A DNA stretch of 64,000 bases from Chelonobacter oris (GTDB lineage Bacteria; Pseudomonadota; Gammaproteobacteria; Enterobacterales; Pasteurellaceae): assembly GCF_000772535.1 (NCBI RefSeq), contig NZ_JSUM01000013.1, positions 1-64,000 on the forward strand. The letters run 5' to 3'. Positions within the stretch are counted from its first letter, which is position 1. Each line of letters starts with the position of its first letter. The position numbers and the translations under genes are program-made. The notes under the pieces were generated by a model. That model had not been told where the DNA came from. It saw only the letters and a list, made by a program, of their open reading frames with translations, and made no database searches. This document shows positions 27,992-36,307 of this stretch, one piece after another.

Positions 27992-29371
27992 TCAAGTGTG
28001 ATTGAAACTGCTGCCTTCAGCAAGGCCGCTGCGTTGCGGATGGTCGTGCAGATATTGCAGCACCGCTTTATAGTCTTTCAGCAGCAAATCGGCAAAATCC
28101 ATCTCAAAGCCGCGGCGGCACATAATCCGCATCACGGTCACATCGCTGCAATCGCCGGTCAGCGCAAACGCCGGCACCTGCCAGCCGCGCAGCCGCAGCC
28201 GTTCCGACACGTCATAAAGCGTGTAGCCCGGGTCACTGCCGTCTTTCAACTTGAAACACACCGCCGGAATGCCTTCTTTCGGGTCGCCCTTGCAGATAAA
28301 CTCATACGGCCCCAAATCCGCCAACGCCTCGGCCAAATACGCCGCCACCAGATAAGACGCCGTATGCACCTTGCGGTAGCCCTCACGCCCCAAGCGCAAA
28401 AATTCATAATATTGCGCAATCACCTGACCGGCGGGGCGGGAAAAATTAATCGCAAACGTGCCGACCTGCCCGCCCAGATAATCCACATTAAACACCAGCT
28501 CCTGCGGCAGCGAAGCCTGATCACGCCACAACACCCAGCCGCAGCCCAACGGCGCCAGCCCGAATTTATGGCCGGAGCTGCTGATTGATTTCACCCGCGG
28601 CAGGCGGAAATCCCACTCGATTTCCGGCGCGCAGAAAGGCGCCAAAAAGCCGCCGCTGGCCGCATCGACATGAATATCGATATCCAGCCCCGTTTCGGCC
28701 TGCAATTGATCAAGCGCATCGCTGATGGCTTTCGGAAACTCATAATTGCCGGTATACGTTACGCCGAAGGTCGGCACCACCCCGATGGTGTTTTCATCAC
28801 AAGCCGCCAGCATCCGCTCCGGATCCATAAACAGCTTGCCCGGCGCCATCGGAATCTCACGGATTTCCACATCCCAATAGCGGGCGAATTTATGCCAGCA
28901 CACCTGCACCGGCCCGCACACCAGATTCGGCTTATCGGCCGGCTTGCCCGCCGCTTGCCGTTTTTGGCGCCAACGCCATTTCATCGCCATACCGCCGAGC
29001 ATACAAGCCTCAGAAGAGCCGATGGTGTTGGTGCCGACCGCACTTTCACCTTTTTTCAGCGGTGCATGCCACAAATCGGCCATCATGCGCACGCAGCGGG
29101 CATCGATTTCCGCCGACTGCGGATACTCTTCTTTATCAATCCAGTTTTTATTGATGGAAAGATCCATCAGTTTGTGTACATTTTCGTCATCCCAGGTTTG
29201 GCAGAAGGTCGCCAGATTTTGTCGGGCGTTGCCGTCAAGAAACAGCTCGTCATGAATCATTTGATAAGCCACATCTTCCCGCATTTCCGTTGGCGGAAAA
29301 CGGTTGGCCTCTGCCGCCAAGCGCATGCTCACCGAGCCGAAACGCGAATCGTAAATGTCTTGCTTACTCAT
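27992..29371 (-). CDS. gadB: Glutamate decarboxylase
   Basis: PLP enzyme turning glutamate into GABA and CO2 while using a proton. 459 aa. The PLP lysine is Lys269 in SSGHKFG, and HVDAASGGF gives the conserved Asp/Ala pair. The C-terminus ends FNHT, keeping the penultimate histidine that closes the active site at neutral pH in E. coli GadB. AGGAGG before the ATG at 29371 sets the start; a longer frame opens at 29422. First gene of the acid-resistance operon, facing a LysR gene 630 bp away. A USS lies inside (29039-29047). Confidence 0.96.
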   Translation of the reverse strand: MSKQDIYDSRFGSVSMRLAAEANRFPPTEMREDVAYQMIHDELFLDGNARQNLATFCQTWDDENVHKLMDLSINKNWIDKEEYPQSAEIDARCVRMMADLWHAPLKKGESAVGTNTIGSSEACMLGGMAMKWRWRQKRQAAGKPADKPNLVCGPVQVCWHKFARYWDVEIREIPMAPGKLFMDPERMLAACDENTIGVVPTFGVTYTGNYEFPKAISDALDQLQAETGLDIDIHVDAASGGFLAPFCAPEIEWDFRLPRVKSISSSGHKFGLAPLGCGWVLWRDQASLPQELVFNVDYLGGQVGTFAINFSRPAGQVIAQYYEFLRLGREGYRKVHTASYLVAAYLAEALADLGPYEFICKGDPKEGIPAVCFKLKDGSDPGYTLYDVSERLRLRGWQVPAFALTGDCSDVTVMRIMCRRGFEMDFADLLLKDYKAVLQYLHDHPQRSGLAEGSSFNHT

Positions 29372-29999
29372 TTTGAACCTCCTTGGGTAGAATAGATAAA
29401 TGTGAATATCACAACTATTCACCCCTTCACCTTACGCCCCAAAAATGAAAAAACCAACGTTTTTTCACCCAAAATCGATGGAAATCAAAAAATCACCACA
29501 ACGATTTTTATTTTTTCAATATTGCGACAACAGCCTGATTCCAAACACAAAATGCCGCAGTACAATAAAAGGTTTGGCCGTTGAAATGAAATCATTATCC
29601 ATTACCCGACGCCGCCCTGCACACCACGCCAAGCCACAACAAGGCCGTCTGAAAAAACACCGAAGTGCGGTTTTCAGACGGCCTCAAATGAAGAGCAAAT
29701 CTTGCGCGGCTAAGCCACACACACGGCAAACCTGCCGACAGGCGTTTCGGCTCATCATGCGCAAATAAACCGCAATGCCGTCTGAAAAAACAGCAAAGCG
29801 CGGTTTCAGGCGGTATCAAATAGAGTGGAATATTCGGCGGCTAAGCCACACACAAGCGCTTCAGACAAGCACCTGAAAACAACCCGCAAGGCCGTCTGAA
29901 AAACCCAAAGTGCGGTTTCAGACGGCCTCGGTTCAGCACAATATAACTTGCCCTCGGATTTTGCTATAGTGTTCCCCAAAACCCAAACAGGACGGTGAT
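29372..29999. other. Long divergent gap with three tandem composite uptake elements
   Basis: No gene is supported. Composite elements lie at 29642-29684, 29775-29816 (degenerate, with GCGCGG in place of GTGCGG) and 29889-29928. A shared flank GCGGCTAAGCCACACACA follows the first at about 29707 and the second at about 29840, so whole units of about 115-135 bp are repeated in tandem. TATAGT at 29965-29970 may be the -10 of the LysR gene. Confidence 0.7.
29642..29928. repeat. Tandem repeat of composite DUS-USS units
   Basis: Three DUS-USS-DUS hairpins in one intergenic gap: two intact and a middle one with changed bases (AAGCGCGGT; TCAGGCGGTAT). They share flanking bases (GCGGCTAAGCCACACAC), which points to duplication of a larger unit followed by drift of the middle copy. 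Confidence 0.7.
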
Positions 30000-30902
30000 A
30001 TGCTGAACAAACCGGAAGCATTGCGCATTTTCTGCACGGCGGCGGAAACGCTGCAATTCAACGAAGCGGCGGTGCGCTTAGGCGTGGCGGCGCCGATAGT
30101 GTCGCGCACCATTCGCCGGCTGGAAAGAGAGCTGGGCGAAATTCTGTTTCAGCGCAACACCCGCCAAATCAAGCTCACCCGTTACGGCGAATATTTTTAC
30201 CCGTTGGCACGGCAATGGCTCTCAGACGGCGAGGCCTTGTTCCAAGCGGCGCAAACCCCGTTGCAGGGCGAAATGCGCGGCGTGGTGCGGGTGGCGCTGC
30301 CGCGCTTTATCCAAAACGAAGCGCTGCTTCAGGCGGTGTTAAGCCGTTTGGACGACTACCCCGACATCGTGCTCGACTGGCGGGTGAGCGAGGCGCATGT
30401 GAATATTGTCGATGCACAGATTGATGTCGGCATCCGCATCAGCAGCATGCCCGACAACCGCTTGGTGGTGCGCCCGATTATGCCGATGGGGGCGCAAGTG
30501 GTGGCGGCGCCGTCGCTGCTGGCACAATGGGGCGAGCCGAAAGATTTACACGATTTGCAGCAGCGCTTTCCGCTCAGCGGCCTGATCAACCCGCACACCG
30601 GACGAATGTGGCAGTGGCAGTTTGCCGACGGCGCCGCATTTCTGCCGAAAAATCCACGCTTTATCACCGCCAATGCCGAAGCGGAAGTGGCGGCGGCGCT
30701 CGGCGGACGAGTGTTTGCCCACTTGGCCGACCATCTGGCGATGCCGTATATCAAGCGCGGCGAGTTGGTGCCGGTGTTGAACCGATATAAAGCAGAGCCG
30801 TGGCAGCTGTATGTTTACCGCCCCTCCGCCACCTTACTGCCGGCACGGGTGAAACTGGTGTTCGACATCTTGGCAGACATTTTGCGCAAAGAATTTTTAT
30901 AG
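30000..30902 (+). CDS. LysR-family regulator facing gadB
   Basis: The 300-aa product has an N-terminal winged helix (EALRIFCTAAETLQFNEAAV, RTIRRLERELGEILFQRNTR) and a substrate-binding domain from about residue 90. It diverges from the gad operon, so control of acid resistance is plausible but unproven; the 630-bp gap is long for a classic LysR pair. An SDR gene and others follow on the same strand after a composite terminator. Confidence 0.87.
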   Translation: MLNKPEALRIFCTAAETLQFNEAAVRLGVAAPIVSRTIRRLERELGEILFQRNTRQIKLTRYGEYFYPLARQWLSDGEALFQAAQTPLQGEMRGVVRVALPRFIQNEALLQAVLSRLDDYPDIVLDWRVSEAHVNIVDAQIDVGIRISSMPDNRLVVRPIMPMGAQVVAAPSLLAQWGEPKDLHDLQQRFPLSGLINPHTGRMWQWQFADGAAFLPKNPRFITANAEAEVAAALGGRVFAHLADHLAMPYIKRGELVPVLNRYKAEPWQLYVYRPSATLLPARVKLVFDILADILRKEFL

Positions 30903-30918
30903 TCATATCAACACCATC

Positions 30919-30957
30919 AGGCCGTCTGAAAAGCCAAAGTGCGGTTTCAGACGGCCT
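30919..30957. terminator. Composite DUS-USS-DUS hairpin (39 bp)
   Basis: AGGCCGTCTGAAA (30919-30931) and TTTCAGACGGCCT pair around a loop with GCCAAAGTGCGG. It differs from the 38-bp element at 25382 by one extra A. It ends the LysR transcript. Confidence 0.85.
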
Positions 30958-31060
30958 GATTATTGCATTTTCGTTCATTCTGAAATCACATTTCAATACA
31001 TTGTTTCCCGTGCTTGTTTTGCCGATAATAGTCAAAATCAATGCAACACGGAGCAGCAAC

Positions 31061-31903
31061 ATGAAGCAGGATATTTTACAACCGGGGCGGGCGGCGGTGA
31101 TTACCGGTGCGGCCAACGGCATCGGCGCGGCGCTGGCGCACAAATTGGCCGGATTCGGCATGCGCTTGTGCCTGTTCGACCGTGATGCGGCGGCGTTAAA
31201 CACACTGGCGGCAACGCTGAACACCGAAACCGAGGCGGTGGTCGGCGATGTGGCGTCGAGTGATGATCTCACCCGTTTGCGCGACACCGCTTTCGGGCGC
31301 TTTGGCGAAACCGCACTTTTAATCAACAATGCCGGCATTCTCGCCGGCGCCGGGCCGTGGGGCGAAATGGCGGCGTGGCGGCGGCAGCTGGAGGTGAACC
31401 TGTTTGCCATCGTGCAGGCGCAGGCGCTGTTTGTGCCGCCGATGCTGGCGCAATCCGGGCGCAGTGCCGTGGTAAACCTCGGTTCGAAAGAAGGCATCAC
31501 TACACCGCCGGGCAATGCCGCCTACTCGGTCGCCAAGGCCGGGGTGAAAGTGCTGACCGAGCAGCTGGCACACGAATTGCGCCAAACCGCCGGCGACAAA
31601 ATCAGCGCCCATCTGCTGGTGCCGGGCTATACCTGGACGCCGATGAACTTCCCCGATCAGGATTTGCGCCGGCCGGCCGACAAACCCGATGAGCCGTGGA
31701 CGGCGGCGCAGGTGGCCGATTATTTTGCCGACCGTTTTACGCAAGGCGATTTTTACCTGATCTGCCCCGACAATGCCGTCAGCGCCGAACTCGATGCCAA
31801 ACGCATTCAATGGGCGGCAGACGACATGATTCACAACCGACCGGCGCTGTCACGCTGGCACCCCGATTGGCAGGCACGTTTTGCCGAATGGGTTCAATCA
31901 TAA
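31061..31903 (+). CDS. SDR-family oxidoreductase
   Basis: Short-chain dehydrogenase, 280 aa. Cofactor motif TGAANGIGAALA, the NNAG motif in LLINNAGIL, catalytic serine in LGSKEG, and YSVAKAG for the catalytic Tyr and Lys. The longest frame starts far upstream at 30800, but GGAG nine bases before the ATG at 31061 fits better. The substrate is unknown. It leads a same-strand group with an MBL-fold lipoprotein and a second SDR. A USS lies inside the frame (31312-31320). Confidence 0.9.
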   Translation: MKQDILQPGRAAVITGAANGIGAALAHKLAGFGMRLCLFDRDAAALNTLAATLNTETEAVVGDVASSDDLTRLRDTAFGRFGETALLINNAGILAGAGPWGEMAAWRRQLEVNLFAIVQAQALFVPPMLAQSGRSAVVNLGSKEGITTPPGNAAYSVAKAGVKVLTEQLAHELRQTAGDKISAHLLVPGYTWTPMNFPDQDLRRPADKPDEPWTAAQVADYFADRFTQGDFYLICPDNAVSAELDAKRIQWAADDMIHNRPALSRWHPDWQARFAEWVQS

Positions 31904-31933
31904 GGCTTCCCGCCGCGAAAGGAACGTGATTTG

Positions 31934-33055
31934 ATGAAAAAATGGCAACGCTACAGCCTCTACACCTTGACCGCACTGGCTGTTGCCGTGGCGGCGGCGG
32001 GCTGTCAGCTATCCCGCAATATCGGCGCGCTGCCCGATGAAACCCGTTTCGCATCACTCGATTATTACCGTGACGGCCGCTTTCACAACCTGTATGACGA
32101 ATTGGTGTTTTACCCCGAAAAAGCGGCCGGCAAAGGCGGCTGGCGGCGCTACAGCGGTTATGCCCCCGCCGCGCCGCTGCCGATGGCGGCATTAGACGGC
32201 GGCAGCTTTGCCCAAGCCGAACCTTTTGCTTATTACTGGCTCGGCCACAGCAGCGCCATTCTTGAATTGGACGGCAAACGGCTGATTATCGACCCCGTGC
32301 TCGACAATGCCGCACCGCTCAACCTGCCGTTTGTGGTGCCGCGCTTCCAAGCGGCGCCGATCACACGCAACGCCTTGCCCGCCGCCGATATCGTGCTGAT
32401 CACCCACGACCATTACGACCACCTCGAAGCCGCCACCATCCGCCGTTTGGCAAAACCGACAGCGGGTGCGATACCGCACTTTGTTGCCCCGCTCGGTGTG
32501 GGCGCACGCTTGCAATCGTGGGGCGTACCGTCTGAAAACATCACCGAGCTGGGCTGGGGCGACAGCGCCACCGTTGCCGGGCTGACTTTCCATGCCGAAA
32601 CCGCACTGCACTATTCCGCCCGCTGGCGCAACGACCGCAATAAAACCCTGTGGGCTTCGTTTGTGATCGAAGGCGCAGGCAAACGGCTGTTTTGGAGCGG
32701 CGATTCCGGCTACGGACGGCATTTCGCCGAAATCGGTAAAAAATACGCCGGCTTCGACCTCGCCTTTATCGAAATCGACGCCGCCAACCCCGGCTGGCCG
32801 AACACCCATATGTTCCCCGAACAAGCCGTGCAAGCCGCCCTCGATCTCGGCGCCGCGCGCATGCTGCCGATTCACTGGGGCGTATTCAGCCTCGGCCGCA
32901 ACCCGTGGAACGAATCGATCAAGCGCACAAACGCCGCCGCCCAACGTGCCGGCCTGCCGTTAGACGTGCCGAAAATGGGCGAAAAATACCAGCCGCACCG
33001 CTTCCAAAACGACCATTGGTGGCAAAACCCGGCCTTGTTGCAAAGCGGTCAGTAA
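31934..33055 (+). CDS. MBL-fold metallohydrolase lipoprotein
   Basis: The 373-aa product has a lipoprotein signal (VAVAAAGCQLS, Cys about residue 24) and a metallo-beta-lactamase domain with ITHDHYDHLEA (HxHxDH), LFWSGDSGYG and a final IHWGVFSLG. This order resembles the NAPE-PLD/UlaG-like group, including phospholipid-acting envelope enzymes. Probably attached to a membrane facing the periplasm. 30 bp after the SDR gene, so likely co-transcribed. A USS (32476-32484) and a partial DUS (CCGTCTGAA near 32529) lie inside the frame. Confidence 0.85.
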   Translation: MKKWQRYSLYTLTALAVAVAAAGCQLSRNIGALPDETRFASLDYYRDGRFHNLYDELVFYPEKAAGKGGWRRYSGYAPAAPLPMAALDGGSFAQAEPFAYYWLGHSSAILELDGKRLIIDPVLDNAAPLNLPFVVPRFQAAPITRNALPAADIVLITHDHYDHLEAATIRRLAKPTAGAIPHFVAPLGVGARLQSWGVPSENITELGWGDSATVAGLTFHAETALHYSARWRNDRNKTLWASFVIEGAGKRLFWSGDSGYGRHFAEIGKKYAGFDLAFIEIDAANPGWPNTHMFPEQAVQAALDLGAARMLPIHWGVFSLGRNPWNESIKRTNAAAQRAGLPLDVPKMGEKYQPHRFQNDHWWQNPALLQSGQ

Positions 33056-33084
33056 CCCCTAATCATTAAAATAAGGAGATTCAC

Positions 33085-33885
33085 ATGAGCAAACCTTTAG
33101 CCCTGATTACCGGCGGCTCCGCCGGCATCGGCCTCGAAATCGCCCGCCTGCTGGCAGCCGACGGCCATGATTTAATCATCACCGGCGCCGGCGAACGCGT
33201 ATTTGCCGCCGCCGACAGCCTGAAAAGCCACGGCGGCGAAGTCATCTCCGTGCAGTCCGACTTGGCGACCGAAGCCGGCAATCAAGCCGTGCTTGATGCC
33301 GTCCGCCACAGCGGGCGCACGGTGCGGGTGTTGGTGCTCAACGCCGGCATCGCCGTCGGCGGCGCCTTTATCGACAACCCATTGGAAAAACATTTGCAGC
33401 TGATGGCGCTCAACATGGCCTCGCCGGTGCGGCTGGCACATGCGCTGATTCCGCCGATGATCGCCGCAGGCGGCGGCAAAATTCTGCTGGTCAGCTCACT
33501 TTCCGCCAGCACGCCCACCCCGTATGAAAGCGTATACGGCCCGTCGAAAGCCTTTTTAAGCGCCTTCGGCAACAGCATTCGTGAAGAGTTGAAAGACAGC
33601 GGCATCAGCGTAACCAACCTCCACCCCGGCGCCACCGCCACCGAATTCCACGCCCGCGCCGGCATGCAAACCACCGCTTTCGGCGACAACAGCTGGAAAA
33701 ACGACCCCGCCCAAGTCGCCCGCCAAGGCTACCAAGCCATGCAGCGCGGCGACACCAACGTCGTCGGCGGCGACAGCACCACCCAACAAGCCTGGCACGA
33801 CAACAAAACCCGCAGCGAGGAAGAAAAAGCCCGTATTCACGCCGAACGTGCAAAACCCGGCTCCCCCCTAAGCCGCGGCGTATAG
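33085..33885 (+). CDS. SDR-family NAD(P)-dependent oxidoreductase
   Basis: The 266-aa product has TGGSAGIGLEIARLLA (cofactor), LVLNAGIAVGG, the catalytic serine strand LLVSSLSAS and YGPSKAF (Tyr, Lys). AAGGAG precedes the ATG. The final third after about residue 195 is rich in polar residues and may be flexible. Third in the group with the SDR and MBL-fold genes. It is followed by a nested composite hairpin. Confidence 0.9.
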   Translation: MSKPLALITGGSAGIGLEIARLLAADGHDLIITGAGERVFAAADSLKSHGGEVISVQSDLATEAGNQAVLDAVRHSGRTVRVLVLNAGIAVGGAFIDNPLEKHLQLMALNMASPVRLAHALIPPMIAAGGGKILLVSSLSASTPTPYESVYGPSKAFLSAFGNSIREELKDSGISVTNLHPGATATEFHARAGMQTTAFGDNSWKNDPAQVARQGYQAMQRGDTNVVGGDSTTQQAWHDNKTRSEEEKARIHAERAKPGSPLSRGV

Positions 33886-33891
33886 CCGCTT

Positions 33892-33937
33892 GCCGTCTGA
33901 ACCGCACTTTGGATAATAAAAGTGCGGTTCAGACGGC
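33892..33937. terminator. Nested composite hairpin: DUS outer arms, USS inner arms
   Basis: GCCGTCTGAACCGCACTTT (33892-33910) and AAAGTGCGGTTCAGACGGC (33919-33937) form a perfect 19-bp stem with an 8-base loop. Each arm is a DUS fused to a USS sharing one base, so both signals are fully palindromic. Confidence 0.88.
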
Positions 33938-34075
33938 CTTTGCCTTATGCAACAGATAAAATCATTTCCACATCAATGCATTGGATAACGTGCCGCCAAT
34001 TAACACACATTCGCGGGGAAACGGTATGGATTAGGGTGTTTGATTGAAAAAACCAAAGTGCGGTTTCAGACGGCC
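33935..34075 (-). repeat. 141-bp inverted repeat, copy 2
   Basis: Reverse complement of the element at 21361-21501, about 92% identical by eye and the same length. Its left end begins inside the outer DUS of the preceding nested hairpin and its right end is another USS-DUS composite. Confidence 0.85.
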
Positions 34076-34302
34076 TGATATTCTTTCAGCCGCTTCAATC
34101 ACAACCGGCATGGCGCTTTTCCACCCTTCGCCCCACCGCATTGCTTGTTCCTCAATGCCATTTCCGCGCCGTCTGAAAAATAAATTTCATCAAACTAGAT
34201 TGCGAAAAATTTAATTTTTCTCTATTCTATTCGGCATGAAACAACCCGCGCGGCTTTTTTAAACCGCTATTTATCTTTATTTGCGCCATCGAGGCCGTCT
34301 GA

Positions 34303-34743
34303 ATGTACCAACAATTAAAACTGGATAACCAATTCTGCTTTCCGCTGTATGCGCTGTCGAAAGAAATCACCCGCCGCTACACCCCGTTTTTAGAGGCGCT
34401 CGATTTAACCTATCCGCAATATCTGGTGATGATGGTGCTGTGGGAACACGACGGGCAGAGTGTCAGCCAAATCGGCGGCAAACTGCATCTCGACAGCGGC
34501 ACGCTCACCCCGCTGCTCAAGCGTTTGCAGCAAAAAGGGCTGCTTGAGCGCCGGCGCGCCGAATATGATGAACGCATGGTGCAAATCGCGCTCACCGCAC
34601 AGGGCCGCGCACTGGAATCGCAAGCCGCCGCCGTGCCCGAGCAAATGGCACAATGCGTGCCCATCAGCCCGGAAGAAGCCGCCCTGCTGCGCAGCATCAG
34701 CAAGCGCCTGCTGGCACACGACCCCAACCAAGCATCATCGTAA
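34303..34743 (+). CDS. MarR/OhrR-family regulator
   Basis: The 146-aa winged-helix regulator starts MYQQLKLDNQFCFPLYALSK. A cysteine near residue 13 in NQFCFPLYA matches the peroxide-sensing Cys of OhrR. DNA-binding part: VSQIGGKLHLDSGTLTPLLKRLQQKGLLERRR. No ohr gene is beside it. The start is embedded in a DUS: AGGCCGTCTGAATG at 34292-34305 supplies the A of the ATG, and there is no clear ribosome site. Confidence 0.85.
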   Translation: MYQQLKLDNQFCFPLYALSKEITRRYTPFLEALDLTYPQYLVMMVLWEHDGQSVSQIGGKLHLDSGTLTPLLKRLQQKGLLERRRAEYDERMVQIALTAQGRALESQAAAVPEQMAQCVPISPEEAALLRSISKRLLAHDPNQASS

Positions 34744-35226
34744 AAAGCGTGCATTCTGAATTGTCAGGACACCCTAAGGCTTTAGTGCCGTAAAATAAGT
34801 TATTATTGGCTCACATAAAATCTAGCCCAATCCGCAAACAAGATTTTTTGGAGCAACTTCCTAAACATCGAGAAGAAGATGGAAATACGTCTGTCTCGAT
34901 GAAAAACTGCTTTGAGCGGCTACTACCTCATAGTCTACTTTGAATCCCATAGAAAATACCTGAGTATGGATCGAAAGCTTGTGTAAGATTTGACGCCTAA
35001 TATTTTGTTAATGCTTTATTTTTTCTAAGATATTGCGAATTTACAGCACATTTGCATGATTTAACTATGTCATTTATTTGGAATACGGATACATTAAGTT
35101 CAATTAAAAGGACACATCGAATGAAAAAAGCTATGCAACGAAAAGCTATCACTTTAAACTATTGGAAATCTATCACTTGTATGATACATAAACCAAATTT
35201 ATCTAAAAGGGTTAAAAACTTTAAAG
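34744..35226. other. AT-rich gap before the methyltransferase module
   Basis: Base composition falls sharply after about 34780. A plus-strand frame at 35052-35237 could start at 35121 (MKKAMQRKAITLNYWKSITC...) but has no recognisable family and overlaps the methyltransferase start, so I do not call it a gene. The gap probably holds the promoter of the module and scar sequence of its insertion. Confidence 0.4.
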
Positions 35227-36285
35227 ATGAAATATAAAAATTTGAAAGCATTGGACTTTTTTTGTGGTGGCGGTGGGATGAGTTACGGTTTGCAAGAGGC
35301 TGGAATTCGCGTGCTCGCAGGAATCGACTATGAAATATCCTGTAAAGAAACTTACGAAGCGAACATCCGAGATGCGGCTTTTATTCATGCCGACGTTTTT
35401 GCCTTGCAGGAAAGTGAATTGGCTCGCTCGCTAGGTCTTTCCCGAAAAGACGACAACTTAATTTTAATAGGTTGCAGCCCTTGTCAATATTGGAGTGTCA
35501 TTAGAACTAGTAAAGAGAAATCCGAACAATCAAAAAGCCTGTTATCCGAATTTCAACGTTTCGTCGAATACTTCATTCCCGGTTATGTCGTCGTGGAAAA
35601 CGTACCGGGCATTTTTAGTCGCCGAAAAGAGAGCGGATTGGATGTTTTTGTTAATAAATTAGAAGTTTTGGGTTATACCGTCCATTTTGGAATACATAAC
35701 ACACAATACTATAATGTTCCTCAAAGTCGCAAACGTTTTACTTTAATTGCAAACAGAGTGAGCAAAGATAAACTGGAACCAATAGAATCCAAAGACAAAG
35801 TTTTGACCGTCAGGGATGTATTGGGTGAAAAAAACGGTTTCCCTAAAATTACCGCAGGACATCAGGATAATACCGATTATATACATAGTTGCGCCGGATT
35901 ATCCGATATCAATATGCAAAGAATACGCCTAATTCCTAAAAACGGCGGTAATCGTTTGGCATTTGCGAATCGACCTGATTTACAATTGAAATGTTTCGTC
36001 AACAAAGACAACTGTTTTAAAGATACTTTCGGGCGTCTGTGGTGGGATCAGCCCTCTCCGACCATCACCACTAAATTCTTTAGCGTTTCTAACGGCCGTT
36101 TTGTTCATCCGGAAGAGGACAGAGCCTTGTCTTTGCGCGAAGGCGCCACTTTACAATCGTTTCCGAAACATTATGTTTTCAAGGCGAACAGTAGAGACAA
36201 AATCGCTCGATTAATCGGCAATGCCGTACCGCCTAAATACGCTGAACAAATCGGGAAGGCGATTATTAATAACAGTTTAAAATGA
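35227..36285 (+). CDS. DNA (cytosine-5) methyltransferase
   Basis: The 352-aa C5 methyltransferase has the motifs in order: LDFFCGGGGMSYGL (SAM site), catalytic Cys86 in GCSPCQYWS, VVENVPGIF (Glu124), QSRKRFTLIA, and GNAVPP near the C-terminus. The short variable region (about residues 190-280) should set the recognition sequence, which cannot be read. First gene of a three-gene AT-rich module with a GHKL ATPase and Vsr. In such a module it would protect self DNA. Confidence 0.93.
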   Translation: MKYKNLKALDFFCGGGGMSYGLQEAGIRVLAGIDYEISCKETYEANIRDAAFIHADVFALQESELARSLGLSRKDDNLILIGCSPCQYWSVIRTSKEKSEQSKSLLSEFQRFVEYFIPGYVVVENVPGIFSRRKESGLDVFVNKLEVLGYTVHFGIHNTQYYNVPQSRKRFTLIANRVSKDKLEPIESKDKVLTVRDVLGEKNGFPKITAGHQDNTDYIHSCAGLSDINMQRIRLIPKNGGNRLAFANRPDLQLKCFVNKDNCFKDTFGRLWWDQPSPTITTKFFSVSNGRFVHPEEDRALSLREGATLQSFPKHYVFKANSRDKIARLIGNAVPPKYAEQIGKAIINNSLK

Positions 36286-36307
36286 TAATAACGAAGCGGA
36301 GATTAAA

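Noticed and set aside
27410-28588. Plus-strand open frame of 392 codons over gadC and gadB
   Set aside because: Basic low-complexity translation and fully opposite to two strongly supported genes. No ribosome site.
29642-29928. CRISPR-like array
   Set aside because: Only three units, uneven spacing, and each unit is a DUS-USS palindrome; no cas genes are near.
34780-35050. Insertion sequence next to the methyltransferase module
   Set aside because: No transposase frame and no inverted ends could be found; only a drop in GC content.
35052-35237. Possible small gene ahead of the cytosine methyltransferase
   Set aside because: Overlaps the methyltransferase start, has no recognised family and no good ribosome site. 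It may be a leader, but I cannot support it as a gene.
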